From Pseudomonas entomophila L48 (GTDB lineage Bacteria; Pseudomonadota; Gammaproteobacteria; Pseudomonadales; Pseudomonadaceae): 64,000 nucleotides of DNA. The notes under the pieces are model-generated. The model did no database searches and was not told where the DNA came from. It saw only the letters and a list, made by a program, of their open reading frames with translations. The stretch covers positions 5,476,501-5,540,500 of the forward strand of contig NC_008027.1 of the NCBI RefSeq assembly GCF_000026105.1, written 5' to 3'. Below are positions 35,979 through 46,058 of this stretch, in pieces; positions within the stretch are counted from its first letter, which is position 1, and the number at the start of each line of letters is the position of its first letter. A program made the translations under genes and the position numbers.

Positions 35979-36236
35979 ATGATGCATGCGGACTTGATCG
36001 ACCAGGACGACCTGCTGGGCCAACTGCGCTCGCGGGGTTTCGATATTCCGGCGGGCGCCAGCGCCGAGCAGGCGTGCGAGGTGGTGATACGCGGGCTGAC
36101 CGAGCCCAATGCCCGTGCCTTGAAGGGTATGGTGGAGCAGATGTACACGGGTAGCGCGACCATCCTCCCGGCCGTGCGCCAAGCCATCGACAAGCAGTTG
36201 CTGCCTGCCTTGGCGCAGTTCAATAGGCGCGCCTGA
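35979..36236 (+). CDS. Small conserved hypothetical protein
   Basis: 85 residues starting MMHADLIDQDDLLGQ. Acidic N-terminus, then RSRGFDIPAGASAEQACEVVIRG and a helical remainder, ending ALAQFNRRA. No motif recognised, no signal peptide, no membrane segment. The start is uncertain: the frame is open to 35823, but AAAAGGACAACAGTC precedes ATG 35979 and the upstream part overlaps the hairpins. It lies between the carnitine genes and gbdR; function unknown. Confidence 0.5.
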   Translation: MMHADLIDQDDLLGQLRSRGFDIPAGASAEQACEVVIRGLTEPNARALKGMVEQMYTGSATILPAVRQAIDKQLLPALAQFNRRA

Positions 36237-36248
36237 CCTTCACGGCCC

Positions 36249-36309
36249 ATTCGCCGGCAAGCCGGCTCCTACGGGTAACCAGCCTGTAGGAGCCGGCTTG
36301 CCGGCGAAT
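36249..36309. repeat. REP pair, class GCCGGCTTGCCGGC
   Basis: Inverted pair between the small hypothetical gene and gbdR (convergent). Confidence 0.9.
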
Positions 36310-36315
36310 GCGGTA

Positions 36316-37422
36316 TCAGAGCCTCACGCTGGCAAAGGTCGACTCGTTGCGCGCCTGGCTCAGCGCCGCCATCGGCCCGCTGTGCGGCGACAGGGCCATG
36401 GCCTGCGGGATCGGCATCATCGCCACCTGCTGCGTGGTGTTCGAGCCCACGCGCTCGTCACGCGGCGGAATGCCGAAGTACTCGCGGTAGCACTTGGAGA
36501 AGTGCGGCGTGGAAACAAAGCCGCACACCGACGCCACCTCGATGATCGACATCGGCGTCTGCTTGAGCAACTGCCGCGCGCGGATCAGGCGCAGCTTGAG
36601 GTAGTAGCGCGACGGCGAGCAGTGCAGGTACTTCTGGAACAGGCGCTCGAGCTGGCGCCGCGACACCGCCACGTACACCGCCAGTTCGTCCAGGTCGATC
36701 GGCTCTTCCAGGTTCGCTTCCATCAGCGCGACGATTTCCTGCAGCTTCGGCTGGTTGGTGCCCAGCATGTGCTTGAGCGGTACACGCTGGTGATCCTGCT
36801 CGTTGCGGATGCGCTCGTAGACGAACATCTCGGAGATCGCCGCCGACAGCTCGCGGCCATGATCGCGGCTGATCAGGTGCAGCATCATGTCCAGCGGCGC
36901 GGTCCCGCCGGAGCTGGTGAAGCGGTTGCGGTCGAGGGTGAACAGGCGGGTGCTCATGTTCACCCGCGGGTAGGCCTCCTGCATCGCCGCCAGGCATTCC
37001 CAGTGCACGCTGCAATCGAAGCCGTCGAGCAGCCCGGCGCAGGCCAGCGCCCAGCTGCCGGTGCACACCGCGCCCAGGCGACGCGACTGGCGGGCCTGGG
37101 CCTGCAGCCAGGTGACATGCTCACGGGTGACCGTGCGCTGGATGCCCACGCCACCGCAGACGATCACGGTGTCCATGGGCGGAGCATTGTGCATGGCGGC
37201 ATCGGGGGTGATCTGCAAACCATCGCTGGCCCACACCTGGCCACCGTCGACGGTCAGCGTGTGCCAGCGGTACAGCTCGCGGCCGGACAGCTGGTTGGCC
37301 ATGCGCAGCGGTTCGACGGCTGACGCCAGCGAGATCAGGGTGAAGTTGTCCAGCAGGAGAAAGCCGATGGACTGGGGTGCTGTGCGGTTCTGGGTTGGGG
37401 TCCCGGAGGTGTACGACGTCAT
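36316..37422 (-). CDS. gbdR: Glycine betaine-responsive regulator GbdR
   Basis: 368 residues. An N-terminal GATase1-like sensor (about 15-190; IGFLLLDNFTLISLASAVEPLRM) is followed by an AraC-type double HTH (AVSRRQLERLFQKYLHCSP and VASVCGFVSTPHFSKCYREYFG). GbdR senses glycine betaine and dimethylglycine and activates gbcAB, dgc, sox, choX and its own partners. Its place amid these genes makes the identity firm. The roughly 35-residue Met/Ala-rich tail after the HTH is family-typical. Confidence 0.92.
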   Translation of the reverse strand: MTSYTSGTPTQNRTAPQSIGFLLLDNFTLISLASAVEPLRMANQLSGRELYRWHTLTVDGGQVWASDGLQITPDAAMHNAPPMDTVIVCGGVGIQRTVTREHVTWLQAQARQSRRLGAVCTGSWALACAGLLDGFDCSVHWECLAAMQEAYPRVNMSTRLFTLDRNRFTSSGGTAPLDMMLHLISRDHGRELSAAISEMFVYERIRNEQDHQRVPLKHMLGTNQPKLQEIVALMEANLEEPIDLDELAVYVAVSRRQLERLFQKYLHCSPSRYYLKLRLIRARQLLKQTPMSIIEVASVCGFVSTPHFSKCYREYFGIPPRDERVGSNTTQQVAMMPIPQAMALSPHSGPMAALSQARNESTFASVRL

Positions 37423-37811
37423 CGCGATTTCTCCTCACACAATGCAGGGTGTGCCTCAGGCGAGCACTGTTCTTGTAGTGGCCCCGTTTCGTATGCAGGG
37501 GCTTTGCCAATCCCGACGCAAATGGCATGCCGGAAATTGAACGCTCATCCAATAAAACCTGAAAGCGACGTTGGCATGCGCCTTCCAGCAGGGTCAGGAA
37601 GGAGCGTAGACCTAAACGCAAATCGGCGCGCCAGCGCCTTTGCGTGTCACGGCTGAGCAGTTCGGTAGCACTTGTGGGAAGGATGCCCAGATGCGACAGA
37701 TTTGAGTGTCACCGACAATGACCCTGCTGGTAACGACAGGCGACGGCCGGTAGATGACAACCGTTGCGCCAGAATGTGGCGCAACGGTCAGGCGTGGGCA
37801 AAAACGGCGCA
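37423..37811. other. gbdR upstream / sdaB downstream intergenic region
   Basis: 389 bp without a gene. It holds the gbdR promoter and, near its right end, the hairpin at 37761-37787. Nothing else recognised. Confidence 0.5.
37761..37787 (-). terminator. Hairpin after sdaB, possible terminator
   Basis: Perfect 10-bp stem CCGTTGCGCC / GGCGCAACGG with a 7-nt loop, 25 bp past the sdaB stop. The T-run is poor (TTGTCATCT), so it may be only a processing barrier. Confidence 0.45.
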
Positions 37812-39188
<1,377 letters not shown>

Positions 39189-39631
39189 GGCCGATTCACC
39201 TCTTGATGGGCTTGTCTCACGGCGCCGAACACCGCCTTGCACAACTGCTAGGCTGAAGTTCGAGCCGCCTTGGAATGCTCGCATCATCGGGCTTTTGCCC
39301 ACCCCCTCGCCGTCTGCAACCGACGTACTTTTGCCCAGCAGCGCCGCCGCTGAACCGGCCCTGCGTGCGCCGTTTTCCAGCGCCCGGGCGCCGTAAAAAC
39401 CGAGGCGTGGGGGTGGAAAAATCCAGTTGCGACATCGTCCGTACTGGATGCGACCCGTCCTGTACTGGATACGACGCCACCAGTAGGCGATTGCCGAACG
39501 CTGGAGGATTATCGAAAGCGACTCGTATTGCACGGCCTCGCATCCTGCCCTCTGCAGGCCTGGTCGACCGGAGCCCTGAGAACGCCCGGCGACCCACGCG
39601 AACCCGAAGATAAAATCACAGGAGTCCATCC
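39189..39631. promoter_or_regulatory. sdaB-choX divergent control region
   Basis: 443 bp without a gene. It holds promoters for both genes and a three-copy direct repeat (39428-39475). No terminator or RNA seen. Confidence 0.5.
39428..39475 (+). promoter_or_regulatory. 21-bp direct repeats upstream of choX, candidate GbdR site
   Basis: T(G/A)CGAC occurs at 39428, 39449 and 39470, exactly 21 bp apart; copies 2 and 3 extend to GTACTGGAT(G/A)CGAC. Two-turn direct repeats are the usual layout of AraC-family sites. The gbcA upstream region has the related (C/T)CGCGAC at 20-bp spacing. GbdR binding is inference. Confidence 0.4.
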
Positions 39632-40579
39632 ATGAAAGGTAAACCCTCGCTGTTGCTGGTCGCGTTGCTGTCCGCCCCGCTGCTGGCCCAGGCCGCAGAG
39701 CCCGAACAGTGTCAGACGGTACGTTTCTCGGACGTCGGCTGGACCGACATCACCGTGACCACCGCCATGACCAGCGTCGTGCTCGAAGCCCTGGGCTACA
39801 AGACCCACACCAACATGATCTCGGTCCCGGTGACCTACAAGTCGCTGGCCGGGGGCAAGGACCTCGACGTGTTCCTCGGCAACTGGATGCCGACCATGGA
39901 AAACGACATCAAGCAGTACCGCGACGCCGGCACCGTCGAGACCGTGCGCGCCAACCTGGAAAACGCCAAGTACACCCTGGCCGTGCCCCAGGCGCTGTAC
40001 GACAAGGGGCTGAAAGACTTCGCCGACATCGTCAAGTTCAAGGACGCGCTGGGCGGCAAGATCTACGGCATCGAACCGGGCAACGACGGCAACCGCACCA
40101 TCCAGAGCATGATCGACAAGGACGCCTTCGGCCTGAAGAGCGCCGGCTTCAAGCTGGTGCAGTCCAGCGAGGCGGGCATGCTGTCGCAGGTCGACCGCTC
40201 GCAGAAACGCGGCGAGGCGGTGGTGTTCCTGGGCTGGGAACCGCACCCGATGAACAAGCGCTTCGCCATGAAGTACCTCACTGGCGGCGACGAGTACTTC
40301 GGCCCCGATTTCGGCAAGGCCACCGTGCTCACCAACACCCGCAAGGGCTATGCGCAGGAATGCAGCAACGTCGGGCAACTGCTGAAGAATCTGTCGTTCA
40401 CCCTCGACATGGAAAGCGAGCTCATGGGCAATGTCCTGGACGACAAGATGAAAGCCGATGCCGCCGCCAAGGCGTGGCTGAAGAAAAACCCGCAAGTGCT
40501 CGACACCTGGTTGGCAGGTGTGACCACCGTGGATGGCAAACCCGGCCTTGAGGCGGCCAAGGCCAAGCTGACGCAATAA
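39632..40579 (+). CDS. choX: Choline-binding periplasmic protein
   Basis: 315 residues. The signal peptide ends at LLAQAAEP. Quaternary-amine binding fold with VGWTDITVTTAMTSVVLEALG, VFLGNWMPTM, YGIEPGNDGN and FLGWEPHPMN, similar to CaiX at 32179. First gene of choXWV (cbcXWV); it delivers choline, and possibly glycine betaine, to ChoWV. Confidence 0.9.
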   Translation: MKGKPSLLLVALLSAPLLAQAAEPEQCQTVRFSDVGWTDITVTTAMTSVVLEALGYKTHTNMISVPVTYKSLAGGKDLDVFLGNWMPTMENDIKQYRDAGTVETVRANLENAKYTLAVPQALYDKGLKDFADIVKFKDALGGKIYGIEPGNDGNRTIQSMIDKDAFGLKSAGFKLVQSSEAGMLSQVDRSQKRGEAVVFLGWEPHPMNKRFAMKYLTGGDEYFGPDFGKATVLTNTRKGYAQECSNVGQLLKNLSFTLDMESELMGNVLDDKMKADAAAKAWLKKNPQVLDTWLAGVTTVDGKPGLEAAKAKLTQ

Positions 40580-40663
40580 CGCAAGACGCAATGGCAACAC
40601 CGCGGGGCGGGACCGTGCCCGCCCCGGACTGATTTCAATCTTTGCAGGTGGAAGCTCGCTATC

Positions 40664-41509
40664 ATGCTTATCGATCAGAAAATACCCTTGGGGCAGTACA
40701 TCGCCTCATTCGTCGAATGGTTGACCCAGAACGGCGCCAGCTACTTCGATGCTATCGCCCAGGGCCTGGAGTTCATGATCCATGGCGTCACCAGCGCCCT
40801 GACCTGGTTCAACCCGTTCGTGCTCATCGCCCTGTTCGCCGCCCTCGCGCACCTGATCCAGCGCAAGTGGGCCCTTACCGTATTCGTCGCCCTGTCGTTC
40901 CTGCTCATCCTCAACCTGGGCTACTGGCAGGAAACCATGGAAACCCTGGCGCAGGTAACCTTCGCCACGGTGGTCTGCGTGGTCATCGGCGTGCCGCTGG
41001 GCATCGCGGCCGCGCACAAACCGATGTTCTACACCGCCATGCGTCCGGTGCTCGACCTGATGCAGACCGTGCCCACCTTCGTCTACCTGATCCCCACGCT
41101 CACGCTATTCGGCCTGGGCGTGGTGCCGGGGCTGATCTCCACCGTGGTGTTCGCCATCGCCGCGCCCATTCGCCTCACCTACCTCGGCATCTGCGACGTG
41201 CCACAGGAGCTGCTCGACGCCGGCAAGGCCTTCGGCTGCTCGCGCCGCCAGCTGCTGACCCGCATCGAACTGCCCCACGCCATGCCGAGCATCGCCGCCG
41301 GCATCACCCAGTGCATCATGCTGTCGCTGTCGATGGTGGTGATCGCCGCCCTGGTCGGTGCCGACGGCCTGGGCAAACCCGTGGTCAACGCACTGAACAC
41401 CGCCGATATCTCCCTGGGCTTCGAAGCGGGCCTGGCGATCGTGCTGCTGGCGATCATGCTCGACCGAATCTGCAAGCAACCGGAACTGCCGGTAAGGGGT
41501 GAGGCATGA
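40664..41509 (+). CDS. choW: Choline/quaternary-amine ABC transporter permease
   Basis: 281 residues with about six membrane segments and the permease coupling motif in the VPQELLDAGKAFGCSRRQ region. ProW/OpuAB type. Overlaps choV by 4 bp (ATGA). It is the only quaternary-amine permease in the window, so it probably serves both ChoX and CaiX. Confidence 0.9.
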   Translation: MLIDQKIPLGQYIASFVEWLTQNGASYFDAIAQGLEFMIHGVTSALTWFNPFVLIALFAALAHLIQRKWALTVFVALSFLLILNLGYWQETMETLAQVTFATVVCVVIGVPLGIAAAHKPMFYTAMRPVLDLMQTVPTFVYLIPTLTLFGLGVVPGLISTVVFAIAAPIRLTYLGICDVPQELLDAGKAFGCSRRQLLTRIELPHAMPSIAAGITQCIMLSLSMVVIAALVGADGLGKPVVNALNTADISLGFEAGLAIVLLAIMLDRICKQPELPVRGEA

Positions 41510-42684
41510 GCATCATTCGTTTCGAAGACGTCGACGTCATCTTCTCCACCAAGCCGCGCGAGGCGCTGTCGCTGCTCGACCAGGGCAAGACCCGCGAACA
41601 GATCCTCCAGCAGACCGGGCTGGTGGTCGGCGTCGAGAAGGCCAACCTGGACATCAACAAGGGCGAGATCTGCGTGCTGATGGGCCTGTCCGGCTCGGGC
41701 AAGTCCAGCCTGCTGCGTTGCATCAACGGCCTGAACACCGTCAGCCGCGGCAAGCTGTTCGTCGAGCATGAAGGCAAGCACATCGACATCGCCCACTGCA
41801 CCCCGGCTGAGCTGAAGATGATGCGCACCCAGCGCATCGCCATGGTGTTCCAGAAGTTCGCCCTGATGCCCTGGCTGACCGTGCGCGAGAACATCAGCTT
41901 CGGCCTGGAGATGCAGGGCCGCCCGGAGAAGGAACGGCGCAAGCTGGTGGACGAAAAGCTCGAGCTGGTGGGCCTGACGCAGTGGCGCAACAAGAAGCCC
42001 GATGAGCTCTCCGGCGGCATGCAGCAGCGCGTGGGCCTGGCCCGGGCGTTGGCGATGGACGCCGACATCCTGCTGATGGACGAGCCGTTCTCGGCCCTCG
42101 ACCCATTGATCCGCCAAGGCCTGCAGGACGAACTGCTGGCCCTGCAGAGCAAGCTGAGCAAGACCATCGTGTTCGTCAGCCACGACCTGGACGAAGCGCT
42201 GAAACTGGGCAGCCGCATCGCGATCATGAAGGACGGGCGGATCATCCAGTACAGCAAACCGGAAGACATCGTGCTCAACCCGGCCGACGAGTACGTGCGC
42301 ACCTTCGTCGCCCACACCAACCCGCTGAACGTGCTGTGCGGCCGCAGCCTGATGCGCAGCCTGGACAACTGCCGGCGGGTCAATGGCTCGGTGTGCCTGG
42401 ACCCGGGTATCGACTCATGGCTGGACCTGGGCGAAGGCAACTCGATCAAGCGCGCACGCCAGGGCCAGAACGGGCTGGACATGCAGAACTGGGCACCGGG
42501 GCAGGATGTGGAGCTGCTGGAGCGCAGGCCGACCGTGGTGCACGCCGATATCGGCATGCGCGAGGCACTGCGGATTCGTTACCAGACCGGCAACAAGCTG
42601 GTGTTGCAGGATAACGACAAGGTGGTGGGGATTCTTGGGGATACCGAGCTGTATCACGCGTTGCTCGGCAAGAATCACGGGTGA
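41506..42684 (+). CDS. choV: Choline/quaternary-amine ABC transporter ATPase
   Basis: 392 residues, ProV type. Walker A is GLSGSGKSS, the signature LSGGMQQRVGLARAL and Walker B ILLMDEPFSALD. The C-terminal part (about 280-392) is a CBS-like region (TVVHADIGMREAL, LGDTELYHALL). It drives uptake through ChoW. Ends against a REP pair, convergent with hisF. Confidence 0.92.
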   Translation: MSIIRFEDVDVIFSTKPREALSLLDQGKTREQILQQTGLVVGVEKANLDINKGEICVLMGLSGSGKSSLLRCINGLNTVSRGKLFVEHEGKHIDIAHCTPAELKMMRTQRIAMVFQKFALMPWLTVRENISFGLEMQGRPEKERRKLVDEKLELVGLTQWRNKKPDELSGGMQQRVGLARALAMDADILLMDEPFSALDPLIRQGLQDELLALQSKLSKTIVFVSHDLDEALKLGSRIAIMKDGRIIQYSKPEDIVLNPADEYVRTFVAHTNPLNVLCGRSLMRSLDNCRRVNGSVCLDPGIDSWLDLGEGNSIKRARQGQNGLDMQNWAPGQDVELLERRPTVVHADIGMREALRIRYQTGNKLVLQDNDKVVGILGDTELYHALLGKNHG

Positions 42685-42708
42685 TGCATTGGGGCCGCCT
42701 TGCGGCCC

Positions 42709-42775
42709 ATCGCGGCTGAAGCCGCTCCTACAAGGATCACGCGTCTCCTGTGTAGGAGCGGCTTCAGCCGCGATG
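42709..42775. repeat. REP pair, class GGCTTCAGCC
   Basis: Inverted pair between the convergent choV and hisF genes. A further GGGGCCGC/GCGGCCC hairpin lies just before it. Confidence 0.9.
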
Positions 42776-42802
42776 GGCTGCAAAGCAGCCCCAATCACGC
42801 TG

Positions 42803-43573
42803 TCAGCGCACGACAATCCCACGCGAAGCCATGTAGGCCTTCGCTTCCGGCACCGTGTACTCACCGAAGTGGAAGATACTCGCCGCCAGCACCGCGCTGG
42901 CATGCCCTTCCAGAATCCCGTCCGCCAGGTGCTGCAGGTTACCCACGCCACCCGAGGCAATCACCGGAATCCCCAGCGCATCGCTGATCGCCCGGGTCAC
43001 CCCCAGGTCGAAACCGTTCTTCATGCCATCCTGGTCCATGCTGGTGAGCAGGATTTCACCGGCCCCCAACCCTTCCATCTTCTTCGCCCACTCCACCGCA
43101 TCCAGCCCGGTGGGCTTGCGCCCGCCATGGGTGAAGATCTCCCAGCGCGGCGCTTCGCCCGGGCCGGAGACTTTCTTGGCGTCGATGGCAACCACGATGC
43201 ACTGCGAACCGAACCGGTCCGCCGCCTCGCCCACGAACTCCGGGTTGAACACCGCGGCGGTGTTGATCGACACCTTGTCGGCACCGGCATTGAGCAGGTT
43301 GCGGATGTCCTGCACGGTACGCACGCCACCGCCCACGGTCAGCGGGATGAACACCTGGCTGGCCATGCGCTCGACGGTATGCAGGGTGGTGTCACGGCCA
43401 TCGACACTGGCGGTGATGTCGAGGAAGGTGATCTCGTCGGCACCCTGTTCGTTGTAACGACGGGCGATCTCCACCGGGTCGCCGGCATCGCGGATGTTCT
43501 CGAACTTGACGCCCTTGACCACCCGGCCGTTGTCCACGTCCAGGCAAGGGATGATGCGCTTGGCCAGTGCCAT
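42803..43573 (-). CDS. hisF: Imidazole glycerol phosphate synthase, cyclase subunit
   Basis: 256 residues, TIM barrel with catalytic Asp residues in [15 protein letters not shown] and [14 protein letters not shown]. With HisH it makes imidazole glycerol phosphate and AICAR in histidine synthesis. Follows hisA by 9 bp. Confidence 0.96.
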   Translation of the reverse strand: MALAKRIIPCLDVDNGRVVKGVKFENIRDAGDPVEIARRYNEQGADEITFLDITASVDGRDTTLHTVERMASQVFIPLTVGGGVRTVQDIRNLLNAGADKVSINTAAVFNPEFVGEAADRFGSQCIVVAIDAKKVSGPGEAPRWEIFTHGGRKPTGLDAVEWAKKMEGLGAGEILLTSMDQDGMKNGFDLGVTRAISDALGIPVIASGGVGNLQHLADGILEGHASAVLAASIFHFGEYTVPEAKAYMASRGIVVR

Positions 43574-43582
43574 GGTCGTTCC

Positions 43583-44320
43583 TCAGCCTTGGTAGTTGTC
43601 GCAGAAGGCCTGGGCCTCGGCGACGTCGAGGGTGCCTTCGTAGATGGCACGGCCGGTGATGGCGCCGATGATGCCGGGGGCTTTCGCGTCCAGCAGGGCC
43701 TTGATGTCACCCAGGTTGTGGATGCCGCCCGAGGCGATCACCGGGATCGAGGTGGCTTCGGCCAGGGCCTTGGTGAAGGGCACGTTGCAGCCCTGCATCA
43801 TGCCGTCCTTGGCGATGTCGGTGTAGACGATCGCCGAGACACCATCGGCCTCGAAACGCTTGGCCAGGTCGATCACTTGCACCGCGCTCACTTCGGCCCA
43901 GCCGTCGGTGGCGACGAAGCCGTCTTTCGCATCCAGGCCGACGATGACCCGGCCCGGGAAGGCCTTGCACGCTTCGGCGACGAACTCTGGCTGCTTGACC
44001 GCCTTGGTGCCGATGATCACGTGGCTGACGCCCGCCTTGACGTAGTGCTCGATGGTTTCCAGCGAGCGGATGCCGCCGCCGATCTGGATCGGCAGGTTCG
44101 GGTAGCGCTTGGCAATCGCGGTCACCACTTCACCGTTGACCGGCTGGCCTTCGAAGGCGCCGTTCAGGTCGACCAGGTGCAGGCGGCGGCAGCCACCCTC
44201 GACCCATTTGGCGGCCATGCTCACCGGGTCGTCGGAGAATACGGTGGAGTCTTCCATGCGGCCTTGGCGCAGACGTACGCAGGCACCGTCCTTGAGATCG
44301 ATAGCGGGGATAATCAGCAT
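43583..44320 (-). CDS. hisA: ProFAR isomerase
   Basis: 245 residues, TIM barrel related to HisF. Starts [20 protein letters not shown]; catalytic Asp residues are in AIDLKDG and YTDIAKDGM. Isomerises ProFAR to PRFAR. Starts 27 bp after the DUF2164 gene. Confidence 0.96.
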   Translation of the reverse strand: MLIIPAIDLKDGACVRLRQGRMEDSTVFSDDPVSMAAKWVEGGCRRLHLVDLNGAFEGQPVNGEVVTAIAKRYPNLPIQIGGGIRSLETIEHYVKAGVSHVIIGTKAVKQPEFVAEACKAFPGRVIVGLDAKDGFVATDGWAEVSAVQVIDLAKRFEADGVSAIVYTDIAKDGMMQGCNVPFTKALAEATSIPVIASGGIHNLGDIKALLDAKAPGIIGAITGRAIYEGTLDVAEAQAFCDNYQG

Positions 44321-44347
44321 CTTGATGACCTGTCTTGTTCGTTGAGT

Positions 44348-44608
44348 TCAGGGCTTCTCGAGCGCCCACAGGTCGCTTTCGATGCTCTCGAACCGCTCCT
44401 TGAGGTGCAGCTGAACATCGGCAATCGCCCTGTTGTAGTAATACGGAGCCACTTCTTTGGAAAACAGCTCGAGGACCTCGGCCACCTCGAACGACCCCAG
44501 CTCCAGCTCGAAACGGTCTTCGAGGAAGCGCTTGAGCTTGTCGAGCGCCTCGCGCTCTTGCTCGGGGGCCAGCGTGAGAATGGGGGCCTTGGTCTTCGCT
44601 CGGCTCAT
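44348..44608 (-). CDS. DUF2164 protein in the his cluster
   Basis: 86 residues. Helical, charged, with LDKLKRFLEDRFELELGSFE and YYYNRAIADVQLHLKERF typical of DUF2164. Function unknown. It is inserted between hisH and hisA; its ATG directly follows the hisH stop, so it is co-translated with the his genes. Confidence 0.85.
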   Translation of the reverse strand: MSRAKTKAPILTLAPEQEREALDKLKRFLEDRFELELGSFEVAEVLELFSKEVAPYYYNRAIADVQLHLKERFESIESDLWALEKP

Positions 44609-45247
44609 TTACCAGCGCCCATCCCAGGCGACGAAGTTCTGCAGCAGTTGCAGGCCATGGGTGTGGCTCTTCTCCGGGTGGAACTGCACGGCGAAGCGCG
44701 AACCGTCGGCCAGCGCGGCGGCGAAGTCGACGCCATAGTGGCCGCGACCGACTACCTGGCCTTGCTTACCGGCATTGATGTAGTAGCTGTGCACGAAGTA
44801 GAAGCGTGCGCGATCAGGGATGTCGTGCCACAGCGGGTGGTCGATGGTCTGGCTGACCTCGTTCCAGCCCATGTGCGGCACTTTCAGGTGCTCGCCGTCT
44901 TCCTTCAGGTCTTTACCAAAGAAGCGCACCTGGCCGGGGAACACACCGATGCAGTCGACACCCTCGTTCTCTTCGCTATGGTCGAGCAGCGCCTGCATGC
45001 CCACGCAGATACCGAGGAACGGGCGGTCCTGGCTGACTTCGCGCACCAGGCTGTCAAAGCCCAGGCGGCGGATCTCGGCCATGCAGTCGCGGATCGCGCC
45101 GACGCCGGGGAACACCACACGGTCGGCTTCACGAATCACCGCGGCGTCGCTGGTGACCAGCACCTTGCCGGCACCCACGTGCTCCAGGGCCTTGGCCACC
45201 GAGTGCAGGTTGCCCATGCCATAGTCGATTACGGCTACCGTCTGCAT
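44609..45247 (-). CDS. hisH: Imidazole glycerol phosphate synthase, glutamine amidotransferase subunit
   Basis: 212 residues, class I glutaminase. The nucleophile Cys lies in [13 protein letters not shown]; the His/Glu pair is in [13 protein letters not shown]. Supplies ammonia to HisF. Its start directly abuts the hisB stop (TAA-ATG). Confidence 0.96.
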   Translation of the reverse strand: MQTVAVIDYGMGNLHSVAKALEHVGAGKVLVTSDAAVIREADRVVFPGVGAIRDCMAEIRRLGFDSLVREVSQDRPFLGICVGMQALLDHSEENEGVDCIGVFPGQVRFFGKDLKEDGEHLKVPHMGWNEVSQTIDHPLWHDIPDRARFYFVHSYYINAGKQGQVVGRGHYGVDFAAALADGSRFAVQFHPEKSHTHGLQLLQNFVAWDGRW

Positions 45248-45841
45248 TTACAGGCACCCTTTGGTGGAAGGCATCTGCCCGGCCATGCGCTCGTCTTGCT
45301 CGATGGCCATGCGCAGCGCGCGACCAAAGGCCTTGAACACGGTCTCGATCTGGTGGTGGGTGTTGTGGCCACGCAGGTTGTCGATGTGCAGGGTCACCAG
45401 GGCATGGTTGACGAAGCCCTGGAAGAACTCCTGGAACAGGTCGACATCGAAGCCACCCACCGATGCGCGGGTGTAGGGCACGTGCATCTGCAAGCCCGGG
45501 CGGCCGGAGAAGTCGATGACCACCCGCGACAGGGCTTCGTCCAGCGGCACGTAGGCGTGGCCGTAGCGGTAGATGCCTTTCTTGTCGCCAATGGCCTGGG
45601 CGAACGCCTGGCCGAGGGTGATACCGACGTCTTCGACGGTGTGATGGTCATCGATATGCAGGTCGCCCTTGCACTCGATGTCCAGATCGATCAGCCCATG
45701 CCTGGCGATCTGGTCGAGCATGTGTTCAAGGAAAGGCACGCCGATATCGAATCGGGCCTTGCCGCTGCCATCGAGGTTGATCGAGCACTTGACCTGGGTT
45801 TCCAGGGTATTGCGCTCGACGGAAGCCTTACGTTCGACCAT
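45248..45841 (-). CDS. hisB: Imidazoleglycerol-phosphate dehydratase
   Basis: 197 residues, monofunctional. Metal-binding His clusters are [14 protein letters not shown] and [19 protein letters not shown]. The [11 protein letters not shown] start has GGAG 6 bp upstream; a 13-codon longer reading is rejected. First gene of the hisBH-DUF2164-AF cluster. Confidence 0.95.
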   Translation of the reverse strand: MVERKASVERNTLETQVKCSINLDGSGKARFDIGVPFLEHMLDQIARHGLIDLDIECKGDLHIDDHHTVEDVGITLGQAFAQAIGDKKGIYRYGHAYVPLDEALSRVVIDFSGRPGLQMHVPYTRASVGGFDVDLFQEFFQGFVNHALVTLHIDNLRGHNTHHQIETVFKAFGRALRMAIEQDERMAGQMPSTKGCL

Positions 45842-45978
45842 CACCAGCTCCGCAAAATCATTGGGCGAAAAGGGTTCCATTATAGGCCCAGAATGCGCCG
45901 GCTTGAAACGCGGATGACATATGGTGGAGCAAGCATTTACGGGGGTTGGACAGGCCTACAGGTCTATACAACCGCCCT

Positions 45979-46042
45979 TTCGCCGGCAAGGCCGGCTCCC
46001 ACAGTCGCATCGCACCCTGTAGGAGCCGGCCTTGCCGGCGAA
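45979..46042. repeat. REP pair, class GCCGGCCTTGCCGGC
   Basis: Inverted pair in the 217-bp hisB-MFS intergenic region, with one mismatch at an outer end (GGCTCCCACA). Confidence 0.85.
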
Positions 46043-46058
46043 CAGCCTCAAGCATCAA

